64,000 nucleotides of DNA from Bacillota bacterium (GCA_023436585.1 JAEZIN010000029.1:186001-250000); one strand, 5' to 3'. Shown: positions 1 to 9,152, counted from the first letter of the stretch. Translations and numbers: made by a program. The notes: generated by a model not told the origin, from the sequence alone.

Positions 1-66
1 TGAGCGCGGCAGCCTTTGTTTGCGCAAAAAGTATGACAAAATGGTTTGCTGCACACAATTGCCAGG

Positions 67-95
67 TGTACACATAGAGTGCGTCATGATATAAT
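67..95 (+). promoter_or_regulatory. Promoter of the MATE gene
   Basis: TGTACA (67-72), a 17-base spacer and TATAAT (90-95) lie about 40 bases ahead of the ATG. The -10 is perfect and the -35 weak. The same TGTACA-17-TATAAT arrangement recurs ahead of the ABC operon at 38591. Nothing else is visible in the first 134 bases. Confidence 0.55.
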
Positions 96-134
96 AAACC
101 TTCCGGGGTTCATTTTTCCCGGCAGGAGGACCAA

Positions 135-1568
135 ATGCAAGGCATCAACCGGTTCAAAAAAACATTCATTGGCGACCGCAGGTTCTATGGCGCTGTGCTT
201 GCCATCATCGTTCCCATCATTATACAAAACAGCATTTCCAACTTTGTGAACCTGCTGGATAATATCATGGTCGGATCGCTGGGCACGGCGCAGATGTCTG
301 GCGTAGCCATCGCCAACCAGCTTTTGTTTGTATTCAACCTGTGCGTTTTCGGCGGCCTGTCCGGTCCCGGCATCTTCGGCGCGCAGTTTTTTGGCGCCAA
401 AGATATGGAAGGTTTTCGCAATACCTTCCGTATCAAGTTGTGGATGGGTTTAAGCATCATTCTCATTGCGCTTGGCATCTTTATTTTCTTTGGGGACCGG
501 TTGATCCTGATCTACCTCACAGGCGAAGGGGAGGCGGCAACCGCACAGGCCATGCTTCTTAGCGGCAGGGAGTACCTGAGTATTATGCTGGTGGGGCTTT
601 TGCCCTTTGCGCTGACCCAGGCCTATTCCGGTACGCTGCGTGAAGCGGGAGAAACAATGCTGCCCATGGTGGCCAGCATAGCGGCGGTGTTGACCAACCT
701 GTGCTTCAATACCCTGCTGATTTACGGCTTTTTGGGTTTTCCAAGGCTGGAGGTGCGAGGCGCGGCCATTGCCACGGTCATTTCTCGCTTTGTGGAGCTG
801 GCCATTGTTGTTATCGGAACGCATAAAAGCCTGCGTTACAGCTTTATGCGCGGCGTTTACCGCACGCTGCGGGTACCGGCCAAGCTTTTGCGCGCGGTGA
901 TGAAAAAGGGCATGTCGCTTCTGCTGAATGAGGCATTTTGGTCCATGGGCGTGGCGACGCTGATGCAGATATACTCCTTGAGAGGGCTGATGGTTTTAAG
1001 CGGCATCAATATTGCCAGTGCCATCAGCAACCTGTTCAATGTGGTGTTCATCTCCATGGGCAATGCCATTGCGATTATGATCGGGCAGGCGCTGGGTGCC
1101 AATGATATGCAGCGTGCCAGGAATGATGTTTGGAAACTGATGGGCTTCAGCGTGTTTTGCTGCCTGCTGGTCGGCGGTGTGATGGCTTCACTTTCCTCCG
1201 TATTTCCTATGTTGTACAAAACAGAGGAAGGTGTACGGGTACTTGCGGCACGTTTTATTCTGACCGCCGCCTGCATGATGCCCATCAACGCAGTTGCCCA
1301 TTGCAGCTACTTTACCCTGCGCTCAGGCGGGTCCACCATTGTCACGTTCCTGTTTGACAGCGTATTCTCCTGGTGCATTCATATTCCCTTTGCACTTTTC
1401 CTGGTACACATGACCAACCTTGATATCATGCTCCTTTTTCCGATTTCACATGCCATTGAACTGGTGAAGAGTACAATTGGTGTTATCCTCGTAAAAAAAG
1501 GCATATGGCTGAAGAACATTGTTTCCGGCCACAAGGCAGATGCGCAAGTCGCCGCTTTGGAAGGATAA
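135..1568 (+). CDS. MATE family efflux transporter
   Basis: This is a 477-residue polytopic membrane protein of the MATE/NorM type, expected to export cationic drugs or metabolites in exchange for Na+ or H+. About twelve hydrophobic segments are visible. The N-terminal half holds the family-typical run PIIIQNSISNFVNLLDNIMV and the second half repeats the same pattern (AISNLFNVVFISMGNAIAIM), the pseudo-twofold symmetry expected of MATE proteins. The length is normal. The ATG has the ribosome site GGAGG seven bases upstream. It is a single-gene unit ended by an intrinsic terminator. The substrate cannot be inferred from sequence or neighbours. Confidence 0.92.
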   Translation: MQGINRFKKTFIGDRRFYGAVLAIIVPIIIQNSISNFVNLLDNIMVGSLGTAQMSGVAIANQLLFVFNLCVFGGLSGPGIFGAQFFGAKDMEGFRNTFRIKLWMGLSIILIALGIFIFFGDRLILIYLTGEGEAATAQAMLLSGREYLSIMLVGLLPFALTQAYSGTLREAGETMLPMVASIAAVLTNLCFNTLLIYGFLGFPRLEVRGAAIATVISRFVELAIVVIGTHKSLRYSFMRGVYRTLRVPAKLLRAVMKKGMSLLLNEAFWSMGVATLMQIYSLRGLMVLSGINIASAISNLFNVVFISMGNAIAIMIGQALGANDMQRARNDVWKLMGFSVFCCLLVGGVMASLSSVFPMLYKTEEGVRVLAARFILTAACMMPINAVAHCSYFTLRSGGSTIVTFLFDSVFSWCIHIPFALFLVHMTNLDIMLLFPISHAIELVKSTIGVILVKKGIWLKNIVSGHKADAQVAALEG

Positions 1569-1590
1569 TGCAGCCTATTCCATCAAGCAA

Positions 1591-1626
1591 AAAGCTTTCA
1601 GGCGATAAACGCCTGAAAGCTTTTTT
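1591..1626 (+). terminator. Intrinsic terminator after MATE gene
   Basis: A perfect 14-bp stem (1591-1604 with 1610-1623) and a 5-base ATAAA loop run into a T tract. Confidence 0.9.
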
Positions 1627-1651
1627 GCATGCCTGATGACACAGCATGATG

Positions 1652-2680
1652 CTATTTTTTCGATACGTATGCCGCCAGCAGCTTCAAAGTATTCTCCACG
1701 CCCAGCTTATGCGTCCTTTCATACCCGTGGGAGGCGAACACCCCCGTTCCCACCAGCGCGTGGCGGGCTTCCATGCCGGCCTCCAGGGCCGTGGCGGTGT
1801 CGGAACCATAGCGGGGATAGATATCCAACGCGTAGCGCAGGCCGTTTTCCTTGGCCAGCGCCACCAGCTCATTGGTGAGCTCATAGTTGAAGGGCCCCGT
1901 GGAATCCTTGGCGCAGATGGATACCATGGTTTCATCGCACGAAAGGTCGTCGCCCACGCAGCCCATGTCCACGGCGATCATATCGTTTACATCCTTGGGC
2001 AGGTAGGCGGAAGCGCCGTGGCCCACCTCCTCATAAACGGTAAACATCAGGTGCACGCTGCGGTTTAAGGGAACCTCGCCGTCCTTCACCATTTGGGCCA
2101 ACGCCAGCAGTATGCCGCTGGAGGCCTTGTCGTCCAGGTGCCTGCTTTTGATGAAGCCCGATTCCGTAACCACCGTGCGGGCGTCCCAGCTGATGAAATC
2201 TCCCGCTTCGATGCCCAGGGCCTTTACTTCATCGGCGCTGCGCACGATCTCGTCCAGCACAATCTCCAGCGTTTCATCGCTGCGCTTCATGTCGGTCGTG
2301 TCGCCGTATACATGCGTCGAGGCCTTGGTGGTCTGCACCGTGCCGGAATATACCCTGCCGTCCCGTGTATGGACCAGGCAGTTTTCATTTTCGATGGCGT
2401 TATCGTTAAAGCCGCCAATCTTGGTATAGCGCAGCCGGCCGCTGGATTTTACGCTGCGCACCATGCCGCCCAATGTATCCACATGGGCGGACAGTAACAG
2501 CGGGTTGCCCTCACCGCCCAGATGGCAGATCACCGTTCCCTTGGGGGTATGCTCCGGCGCATAGCCCATTTGCGTAAGGGCGTTTAATAGATACTGTTCT
2601 GCCTTTCGCGTAAAGCCGGTGGGGCTTGGAATCTTGCATAATGCCTGGATATGGGCGACAGCCAGTTCGGTTGCCTGCAT
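1652..2680 (-). CDS. M42 family metallo-aminopeptidase
   Basis: A 342-residue zinc-dependent M42 glutamyl/leucyl-type aminopeptidase, a cytosolic enzyme that trims small peptides and forms large tetrahedral assemblies in characterised members. The metal and catalytic motifs are in order: SAHVDTLGGM (His and Asp), RHLDDKASSG (bridging Asp), VYEEVGHGAS (catalytic Glu and metal Glu), VDMGCVGDD, and the final His in SHGYERTH. The open frame extends further upstream, but AAGGAGGT directly abuts an ATG at 2686, so the in-frame ATG at 2680 with normal spacing is taken as the start. Length fits the family. It appears to be a single-gene unit. Confidence 0.93.
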   Translation of the reverse strand: MQATELAVAHIQALCKIPSPTGFTRKAEQYLLNALTQMGYAPEHTPKGTVICHLGGEGNPLLLSAHVDTLGGMVRSVKSSGRLRYTKIGGFNDNAIENENCLVHTRDGRVYSGTVQTTKASTHVYGDTTDMKRSDETLEIVLDEIVRSADEVKALGIEAGDFISWDARTVVTESGFIKSRHLDDKASSGILLALAQMVKDGEVPLNRSVHLMFTVYEEVGHGASAYLPKDVNDMIAVDMGCVGDDLSCDETMVSICAKDSTGPFNYELTNELVALAKENGLRYALDIYPRYGSDTATALEAGMEARHALVGTGVFASHGYERTHKLGVENTLKLLAAYVSKK

Positions 2681-2786
2681 AAACATACCTCCTTGTATTG
2701 GCAAGAAAAGCATACCACATAAGGGAGATGTGTGACAAGCGTTACCGTTGATGGAACTTATCTTAAAGAGGACTGGCCGAATACCA

Positions 2787-3569
2787 TCAATGCCATTCAG
2801 GGACAATGCTCACAGGAAACCATACAAAGGATATGTCCGGATCGGTACCGATTTTCTGAATATGGATGTATTCCTCCAATGCCTGGGGACAAAGCGGAAC
2901 ATCCTCTCCCTCCTTGTAAAGGGTTTCATATTCGGTTTCCGTACCCTTGCGTATTTCCTTCACAGGATGCATAACGTTCTTATCCTCTTCATCAGGGTAC
3001 ATGCATTTGCCATCTTGCCAGCGCATTTGTACATAACTGGTATACTCGGGATTTTTCATAAATCCCGATGATTTTGTGGGAAAGATCGGACAATCAAACG
3101 ATAAATAGATAATACCGGAGTAGTTTGGTCCCATTCCGCCTGAATACGAATAGTTGGACCACCCTTCCGTGTTATCTATGCTTGCGAGTACGATTCCGTC
3201 CTTTGTCCGGGACAGGTTCACGCTGTACCAGTCAAGCGGCATGGGACGGCTGATATCCAGAAAGAGATGCACATAAGCCAAGTAGCCAGCCACCAGCATG
3301 GCCGGCGCGATGACCGCACAAAGTATAATCACCTTGATGCGCCGCCATCCTACCGTGCGGCGAAGCTGCCGCATGGCCGCCGCGAAGGAGACTTCCTCCG
3401 CGATGTCCTTATTCTCCGGCACTTTGACCTGCATATCTGTATAGACCTGTGCGCAGTCAGAACAATCCGCCACATGGGCCTCCACCAGCGCGCTGCTCTC
3501 TTCACTGGCCACCTTGTCGATGACAAGGGGCATCAAATCCCGCGCCACATTGCATTCATTGTTGTTCAT
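2787..3569 (-). CDS. Anti-sigma factor with zinc-finger HC2 domain
   Basis: A 260-residue membrane protein that probably holds the ECF sigma factor encoded just upstream. The N-terminal domain carries the zf-HC2 (ZAS) pattern: a Cys near residue 6, then HVADCSDC around residues 32-39. One membrane segment (VIILCAVIAPAMLVAGYLAY, about residues 98-117) follows. The outer C-terminal domain of about 140 residues has no recognised fold and could be the sensor. The start overlaps the 3' end of the sigma gene by 14 bases, implying translational coupling. The inducing signal is not evident. Confidence 0.88.
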   Translation of the reverse strand: MNNNECNVARDLMPLVIDKVASEESSALVEAHVADCSDCAQVYTDMQVKVPENKDIAEEVSFAAAMRQLRRTVGWRRIKVIILCAVIAPAMLVAGYLAYVHLFLDISRPMPLDWYSVNLSRTKDGIVLASIDNTEGWSNYSYSGGMGPNYSGIIYLSFDCPIFPTKSSGFMKNPEYTSYVQMRWQDGKCMYPDEEDKNVMHPVKEIRKGTETEYETLYKEGEDVPLCPQALEEYIHIQKIGTDPDISFVWFPVSIVPEWH

Positions 3570-4053
3570 CCAACTTTTCCTCCCTCATCATGGCTTGCAG
3601 CAGGGCCTTTGCCCGGTAAAAGGTGACCCTTGCCCAGGCATCCGTTTTCTCAAACAGCATGCCGATCTGCTGGTGAGAAAGGTCGCTGAAAATCCGCAGG
3701 GCAAACACCTCTTTGTACGGCTCCGGCAGCTTGTGCAGCAGCCGGTGCAGGGAAAGCTTTGTTTCACGCTCGAAAATCGCTTCCTCCACGCACATGCCGC
3801 CATCTATTTGTATATCGTCAAGTGAAACATTGTGCTTTTGCCTGCAATTCGAAAAGTAAATGTTTTTCGCGATGCTCAGCAGCCAGGTGTTGACCGCGCA
3901 TCTCCCTTGAAATTTCTCCCATTGTGTCATTGCACGGACAAATGTCTCCTGGGCAATCTCCTCTGCCAGGGAGGCGTTGCGGCACAGACCCAGAAGGAAG
4001 CGGTATACGTACTGAAAGTGCCGTATATATACCTCCTCGAATTTCTCCACCAC
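3556..4053 (-). CDS. ECF-type RNA polymerase sigma factor
   Basis: A 165-residue sigma-70 family factor of the extracytoplasmic-function class. Region 2 is visible in EEVYIRHFQYVYRFLLGLCR and EIAQETFVRAMTQWEKFQG (the -10 recognition and core-binding part), and region 4 in LHRLLHKLPEPYKEVFALRI followed by a helix-turn-helix (SHQQIGMLFEKTDAWARVTF). Regions 1 and 3 are missing, as usual for ECF factors. Two consecutive GTG codons (4053, 4050) follow AGGAGGT; either may be the start. It forms a two-gene operon with the anti-sigma gene, so release of the factor by a membrane signal is the expected mode of control. Confidence 0.92.
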   Translation of the reverse strand: MVEKFEEVYIRHFQYVYRFLLGLCRNASLAEEIAQETFVRAMTQWEKFQGRCAVNTWLLSIAKNIYFSNCRQKHNVSLDDIQIDGGMCVEEAIFERETKLSLHRLLHKLPEPYKEVFALRIFSDLSHQQIGMLFEKTDAWARVTFYRAKALLQAMMREEKLDEQQ

Positions 4054-4071
4054 ATCACCTCCTGCCTATTA

Positions 4072-4097
4072 GTAGCACAAAAAAGGGAAACGTTTCA
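4072..4097 (-). promoter_or_regulatory. Candidate ECF-dependent autoregulated promoter
   Basis: Reading leftward, TGAAAC (4097-4092), a 16-base spacer and CTAC (4075-4072) precede the sigma gene. TGAAAC-N16-CGTA is the classic ECF promoter pattern; the -10 here differs by a base or two. It suggests that the sigma factor drives its own operon. The rest of the 280-base gap to the next gene shows no other clear signal. Confidence 0.45.
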
Positions 4098-4334
4098 AAA
4101 TCCATGGAAAAAATCCCGGATTGATTGCCATTGTTCCATTGTAATCGATGAATTTGCCCAGAGCAATCCTTTGTCGCTTTGCCTTGGGCCACTCGTCCGT
4201 ATTGCTGTTCACCATAAGCCAGCTTATATCAGCGTGAAAAACATATAAGCGCAGATCATGGGAAAGCTGAAACGGGAGAGGGTAGGCTGCAGGGGTGGAC
4301 AAGCTGCCTGCGAAAAAGCATAGGGGGATATCAT

Positions 4335-5606
4335 GTGAAAATTGTCATCGTGGGCGGCGGCTGGGCAGGGTGTGCCGCGGCCCTTTGCGCCAGGAAATCC
4401 GGGGCTGATGTCACGCTGCTGGAGAGGACGGATATGCTGCTGGGCACGGGCCTTGTGGGCGGCATCATGCGCAATAACGGCCGCTTTACCGCCGCGGAGG
4501 AATGCATCGCCATGGGCGGCGGCGATTTGTTCCTTTTGGCGGATACCTGCCTGCGCCATAAGAATATAGATTTTCCCGGCCATCAGCACGCGGATTTGTA
4601 CGATGTGGCCCGCATGCCCGCCGCCGTTGCGCATAGCCTGAAAAATGCGGGCGTGCAGGTTTCTTACATGGCCCGCGCTGTGAAAGCGCAAATGGATGGA
4701 AGCAGGCTTCAGGCTGTGCTTACGGAGGATGGGCGGCGCTATGAGGCGGATGTGTTTATTGATGCCACAGGCACTTTCGGCCCCGTGGCCAACTGCACAA
4801 AGCATGGCAATGGCTGCGTCATGTGCATGATGCGCTGCCCAAGCTTCGGCGGCCGGGTCAGCCTGTGCGGCCTTGCCGGCGTGAAGGAAATGAACGCCCG
4901 CCGGGCCGACGGTTCCTTAGGCTCCATGAGCGGCGCCTGCAAGCTGATGAAGGAGTCGCTTGCTCCTGGGCTGGTGAAGCAGTTGAATCAAACGGGCGTG
5001 GCTGTACTGCCCGTGCCGGAGGATGTAAAAGAAAACCGCCTCGGCCAGAAGGCCTGCCAGCAGTATGCCTTGGAGGAATTCTGCAACAACCTGATTCTTT
5101 TGGATACGGGCCACGCCAAGCTGATGGTCACCTTTTTTGAGATTCACAAATTGCATTCCATCCCCGGCTTTGAATGTGCCCGTTACGAGGACCCGTATGC
5201 CGGCGGAAAGGGCAACTCCATGCGCTTTTTTGATATGGCGCCCAGGGATGACGCATTGAAGGTGTCCGGCCTTAACAATGTGTTTTGCGCGGGAGAAAAG
5301 GCCGGGCCCCTGGTGGGGCATACGGAGGCCATCGCAACAGGCGTGCTGGCAGGCCACAATGCCGTGCGCTATGGCAGGAACATGCCCCTGCTTGTTCTGC
5401 CCCGGAGCCTTGCGGTGGGCGAGGCCGTTGCCTTTGTACGGGAGAAGCTGCAACTAGATTCGGGGCTTTCCCTGCGTTTTACATTCTCTGGCTCCGTTTT
5501 GTTTGAGCGGATAAAGGAATTGGAACTGTATACTACCGATGTGGCTGCCATTGGGGCTAGAGTGAAGGCGGCGGGCCTGTATCAAGCTCTTTCCAATTGG
5601 GACTGA
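4335..5606 (+). CDS. FAD-dependent oxidoreductase (FAD_oxidored/GidA-like)
   Basis: A 423-residue flavoprotein. The N-terminus is a Rossmann ADP-binding motif (IVIVGGGWAGCAAAL) followed by an acidic residue (LLERTD) that would bind the FAD ribose. A second FAD-contact region near the C-terminus (FCAGEKAGPLVGHTEAIATG) resembles that of MnmG/TrmFO-like flavoproteins. In the middle is a four-cysteine pattern C-x6-C-x2-C-x3-C-P (about residues 156-171) that could hold an iron-sulfur cluster. An ATG two bases upstream runs straight into a stop, so GTG at 4335 behind AGGGGGA is the start. The substrate is unknown and the gene stands alone between unrelated genes. Confidence 0.8.
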   Translation: MKIVIVGGGWAGCAAALCARKSGADVTLLERTDMLLGTGLVGGIMRNNGRFTAAEECIAMGGGDLFLLADTCLRHKNIDFPGHQHADLYDVARMPAAVAHSLKNAGVQVSYMARAVKAQMDGSRLQAVLTEDGRRYEADVFIDATGTFGPVANCTKHGNGCVMCMMRCPSFGGRVSLCGLAGVKEMNARRADGSLGSMSGACKLMKESLAPGLVKQLNQTGVAVLPVPEDVKENRLGQKACQQYALEEFCNNLILLDTGHAKLMVTFFEIHKLHSIPGFECARYEDPYAGGKGNSMRFFDMAPRDDALKVSGLNNVFCAGEKAGPLVGHTEAIATGVLAGHNAVRYGRNMPLLVLPRSLAVGEAVAFVREKLQLDSGLSLRFTFSGSVLFERIKELELYTTDVAAIGARVKAAGLYQALSNWD

Positions 5607-5654
5607 ACATGGATTTTGCCGCACCTGTTATGACCTCTATGCGTTTCCTTCCGC

Positions 5655-5670
5655 ATATGCTAGAATATAA
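5655..5670 (+). promoter_or_regulatory. Extended -10 promoter of the anion permease
   Basis: TGCTAGAAT, an extended -10 box, lies about 50 bases ahead of the permease start. No good -35 is seen. Confidence 0.35.
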
Positions 5671-5715
5671 CCAATGTGCGCCGCTGGAGAGCGGCCGTAG
5701 GGAGGAGGAGCTTTT

Positions 5716-6987
5716 TTGCTGCTTGCGCTGGGGATCTTTATCGTAACCTACATACTGCTTCTGTTTTTCCCCAAAATCCGGGCTTACATCGCGCTTGCCT
5801 CAGCCGCCTGTTTCGTCATCCTTGGTATTCTTCCCGGGCAAAATGTGTTCGGTGCGGTGGACTGGAACGTGCTGATGATGATCGCCGGCACCATGGGCAT
5901 TGTATATCTTTTCATCGAATCGAGAATGCCGGCCAAGATGGCGGACTACATCATTGACAAAACCCCCAATGTCAAATGGGCCATCATCGCCCTGGCGCTG
6001 TTCGCGGGCATCATTTCCGCCTTTGTGGACAATGTGGCCACCGTACTGATGGTGGCGCCCGTAGCCCTGACCATTGCCAAAAAGTTGAAAATATCTCCCG
6101 TGCCCAGCATCATCGCCATTGCCATTTCCTCCAACCTGCAAGGCGCTGCAACGCTGGTGGGCGATACCACCTCCATCCTTTTGGGCGGATATGCCGGGAT
6201 GGACTTTCTGGACTTCTTCTTCTTCAAGGGCCGGATCGGCATGTTCTTTGTGGTGCAGGTTGGCGCCATCGTATCAGCTTTGATCCTGCTGCTGGTGTTC
6301 AGAAAGCAGAGCCAGCCGGTACACTTGACGGAAAAAACACAAGTGGAGGATTATTTTCCTTCCATCCTGCTGCTGGGCACAGTGGTGCTTTTGATCCTGG
6401 CTTCCTTTATACCGAATAAGCCTGCCACCACCAACGGCATCATCTGCATGAGCCTGATGGTGATCGGCATTGTACGGGAAATGATCCGTACCAAAGATGC
6501 GAAGGCGGCGGCAAAGGTCCTCAAGGAAATCGATTTGTTCACCCTGCTTTTGCTGGGCAGCCTGTTCATTGTCATCGAGGGCATCAAGGAAGCCGGTGTG
6601 GTGGATGAAATCGCCAAGCTGTTTGTGTTAGTCAGCGGCAACAACCTGTTTTTGATCTATACGCTCCTTACTTGGGCGTCAGTGCTCCTGTCGGCCTTTA
6701 TTGACAACATTCCCTACATTGCCACCATGCTGCCGGTGACTTCCAGCATCGCGCTGCAACTTGGCGTCGATCCCACCATATTGTACTTTGGGCTTCTGGC
6801 CGGGGCTACCCTGGGCGGCAACCTGACACCTATCGGCGCGTCGGCCAACATTACGGCCCTGGGTATCCTGCGCAAGGAAGGGCATGAGGTGGCCGCCGGT
6901 ACTTTCATGAAGATCAGCGTGCCCTTTACCCTGGCGGCGGTGCTGACGGGATACATCCTCATCTGGCTGATTTGGATGCCCAGGTAA
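5716..6987 (+). CDS. ArsB/NhaD/SLC13-type anion permease
   Basis: A 423-residue ion-transporter-superfamily permease with ten or more hydrophobic helices. Two internally related motifs mark the family: AFVDNVATVLMVAPVALTIA in the N-terminal half and SAFIDNIPYIATMLPVTSSI in the C-terminal half, each an inverted-repeat core with an Asn. The late stretch GATLGGNLTPIGASANI is the substrate-site signature shared by ArsB, NhaD and DASS carriers. Substrate could be Na+/H+, arsenite or a dicarboxylate, and the sequence does not decide. Translation starts at TTG, five bases after GGAGGAGGAG. No ars or other resistance genes adjoin it. Confidence 0.85.
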   Translation: MLLALGIFIVTYILLLFFPKIRAYIALASAACFVILGILPGQNVFGAVDWNVLMMIAGTMGIVYLFIESRMPAKMADYIIDKTPNVKWAIIALALFAGIISAFVDNVATVLMVAPVALTIAKKLKISPVPSIIAIAISSNLQGAATLVGDTTSILLGGYAGMDFLDFFFFKGRIGMFFVVQVGAIVSALILLLVFRKQSQPVHLTEKTQVEDYFPSILLLGTVVLLILASFIPNKPATTNGIICMSLMVIGIVREMIRTKDAKAAAKVLKEIDLFTLLLLGSLFIVIEGIKEAGVVDEIAKLFVLVSGNNLFLIYTLLTWASVLLSAFIDNIPYIATMLPVTSSIALQLGVDPTILYFGLLAGATLGGNLTPIGASANITALGILRKEGHEVAAGTFMKISVPFTLAAVLTGYILIWLIWMPR

Positions 6988-7019
6988 CGAGGGCCAGGCC
7001 AAGATAAGTCAAGATAAAA

Positions 7020-7068
7020 AATCCCGGAGGGCAGCGGAAGATTCCGCATCCCTCCGGGATTCTTTCTA
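7020..7068. terminator. Bidirectional terminator between permease and hppA
   Basis: A 12-bp stem (7020-7031 with 7050-7061) is flanked by A-rich and T-rich runs, serving the two convergent genes. Confidence 0.8.
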
Positions 7069-7085
7069 TTGCCTTACGGGGAGAG

Positions 7086-9152
7086 TTACTTGATCAGGGA
7101 GGAGGCCAGGAACATGGCCGCGGTGAGGGAGGAGATCAGGGAAACCACGGTGACCTGGGTGTTGATGGAGGGGCCGGCGGTATCCTTGAAGGGATCGCCA
7201 ACCGTGTCGCCGATGACGGCCGCCTTGTGGGCGTCGGAGCCCTTGCCACCCATATTGCCGGATTCGATAAACTTCTTGGCGTTATCCCACAGGCCGCCCG
7301 CGTTGCTCATGAGCAGCGCCAGCAGGAGGCCGCAGGTGATGTTGCCGGTCAGATAGCCGCTGATGGCGTTGACGCCGCCCACAAATCCAACTACCAAGGT
7401 AACCAGGATGGTCACCAGGCCGGCGGGGATCAGTTCCTTCAAAGCGCCTTTGGTAGCGATGTCGATGCACTTTTCATATTCGGGGTGCACGCCGGGCTTG
7501 CCTTCGCGCAGGCCCTTGATTTCCTTGAACTGGCGGTGGATTTCGGCCACCATACGCTGCGCGTTGCGGTTGACGCCCATCATCAGCATGGCGGAGAACA
7601 CGGCGGGAACCGCCACGCCCACCAGCAGGCCGAAGAATACGGTGGGGTTCATCAGGTCAAAGGAGACTGCATTGCCGGTAGCCTGCTGCACGATCTCCTG
7701 GAAAGCGCCCAGCAGAGCAATAACGGTAAGACCGGCGGCGCCGATGGCAAAGCCCTTGGTGATTGCCTTGGCGGTATTGCCGGCGGCATCCAGCTCGTCG
7801 GTGATTTCCAGAACCTTTTCGCCCAAGCCGCCCATTTCGGCAACGCCGCGGGCGTTGTCCACGATGGGGCCATACGCGTCATTGGAGATGATCATGCCGA
7901 CCACGGACAGCATGCCGATGGCGCTGAATGCGATACCCAGCATGGCGTAGCCAGGTCCGATGGGCGCGCACAGGTGATAGGACAAAAGGGCCGCCAGGCC
8001 GATGCCGCACAGGGAGGGGAAGGCGGAGATGAAGCCGTAGCTGATGCCGCTTAAAATGGTGAAGGCGGGGCCGCTCTTGCAGGCCTCGGCCACCTTGGCA
8101 ACAGGCTTTTTGTCATCGCCGGTAAAGAACTCGCTGGTGAAGCCGATGACGACGCCGGCGACCATGCCCAGCATGGCGGCGCCCCACAGGCGCAGGTCAT
8201 ACCCATTGGCCGCGCCGCCCAGCAGGAAGGCGCCCAAGGTCAGCACGGCAAAGATGCCGCAGGTAAGATATGTTCCGTTGTTCAGCGCCTTGCCGGGGTT
8301 GCCGTCTTTGCCGACCTTGGAAACGAACACGCCGATAATGGAGGCCAGAAGGCCCAGCGCGCCGAAGCAGAAGATCAGGTTCAGGTTGCTCTGGCCAAGG
8401 CCCAGGGCGATAACCATGGCCGCGGCGATGGAAGCTACCTGGGAATCGAACAGGTCGGCGCCCATGCCGGCCACGTCGCCCACGTTGTCGCCCACGTTAT
8501 CGGCGATAACGGCGGGGTTACGGGGGTCATCCTCGGGGATGCCCAGTTCCACCTTGCCGGTGAGGTCAGCCGCGATGTCGGCGGTTTTGGTGAAGATGCC
8601 GCCGCCGGCCTTGGCAAACAGGGCCAGGGAGCTGGCGCCAAAGGAGAAGGCCAGCACCACGTCATGGTTGCCGGGGAAGATGATGGACAGAAGGGCCGCG
8701 CCGGCCAAGGCGGTGCCCACAACGGCCATGCCCATGACGGCGCCGCCGCGGAAGCCCGCCATGAAGGAAGGCGCCAGGCCCTCACGGGCAGCGGTGGCGG
8801 CTTTCACATTGGCAATGGTGGCGATGGAAATGCCCACCCAGCCAGCCGATGCGGAAAGCAGCGAGCCCGCAACATAAGCAACCACCATCCATACGCCCTG
8901 CATGACGCTGCCTTCAGTGCTCCAGATGGGATGGGGGAAGAACAGGAACAGCAGAACGGATACCACGCCCATAAAGATAGCCAAAATCTTGTATTCTCGC
9001 TTTAAGAAGGTGAAAGCGCCTTTGCGGATCAGTTGGCCGATGCCGGCCAAGGGTCCTTCGGCGGTGGGCAGCTTTTCCACCCAGCGATAGAAATAGAAGG
9101 CCACGATAAAGGAAACAACTGATACTGCCAGAGCGATCCATGCCCAGTTCAT
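7086..9152 (-). CDS. hppA: Membrane-bound proton-translocating pyrophosphatase
   Basis: A 688-residue, roughly 16-helix pump that couples hydrolysis of pyrophosphate to ion export across the membrane. The pyrophosphate/Mg site is present: EDDPRNPAVIADNVGDNVGD in the middle and GDTVGDPFKDTAGPSIN near the C-terminus. At the position that separates the two subfamilies this protein reads GNTAKA, with Lys where K+-dependent enzymes have Ala. Family knowledge therefore predicts a K+-independent, H+-pumping enzyme. ATG at 9152 has AAGGAGTG upstream. It is a single-gene unit. Long open frames on the opposite strand are composition artefacts. Confidence 0.97.
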   Translation of the reverse strand: MNWAWIALAVSVVSFIVAFYFYRWVEKLPTAEGPLAGIGQLIRKGAFTFLKREYKILAIFMGVVSVLLFLFFPHPIWSTEGSVMQGVWMVVAYVAGSLLSASAGWVGISIATIANVKAATAAREGLAPSFMAGFRGGAVMGMAVVGTALAGAALLSIIFPGNHDVVLAFSFGASSLALFAKAGGGIFTKTADIAADLTGKVELGIPEDDPRNPAVIADNVGDNVGDVAGMGADLFDSQVASIAAAMVIALGLGQSNLNLIFCFGALGLLASIIGVFVSKVGKDGNPGKALNNGTYLTCGIFAVLTLGAFLLGGAANGYDLRLWGAAMLGMVAGVVIGFTSEFFTGDDKKPVAKVAEACKSGPAFTILSGISYGFISAFPSLCGIGLAALLSYHLCAPIGPGYAMLGIAFSAIGMLSVVGMIISNDAYGPIVDNARGVAEMGGLGEKVLEITDELDAAGNTAKAITKGFAIGAAGLTVIALLGAFQEIVQQATGNAVSFDLMNPTVFFGLLVGVAVPAVFSAMLMMGVNRNAQRMVAEIHRQFKEIKGLREGKPGVHPEYEKCIDIATKGALKELIPAGLVTILVTLVVGFVGGVNAISGYLTGNITCGLLLALLMSNAGGLWDNAKKFIESGNMGGKGSDAHKAAVIGDTVGDPFKDTAGPSINTQVTVVSLISSLTAAMFLASSLIK

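Noticed and set aside
4069..4302. Minus-strand ORF of 77 codons between the sigma gene and the FAD oxidoreductase
   Set aside because: No ribosome site or recognisable domain. It covers the candidate sigma promoter.
7227..8877. Two long open frames (275 and 277 codons) on the plus strand opposite hppA
   Set aside because: They mirror the codon pattern of hppA, are rich in Ala/Gly/His or Pro/Ala/Met, and show no ribosome site or family. The minus-strand gene is certain.
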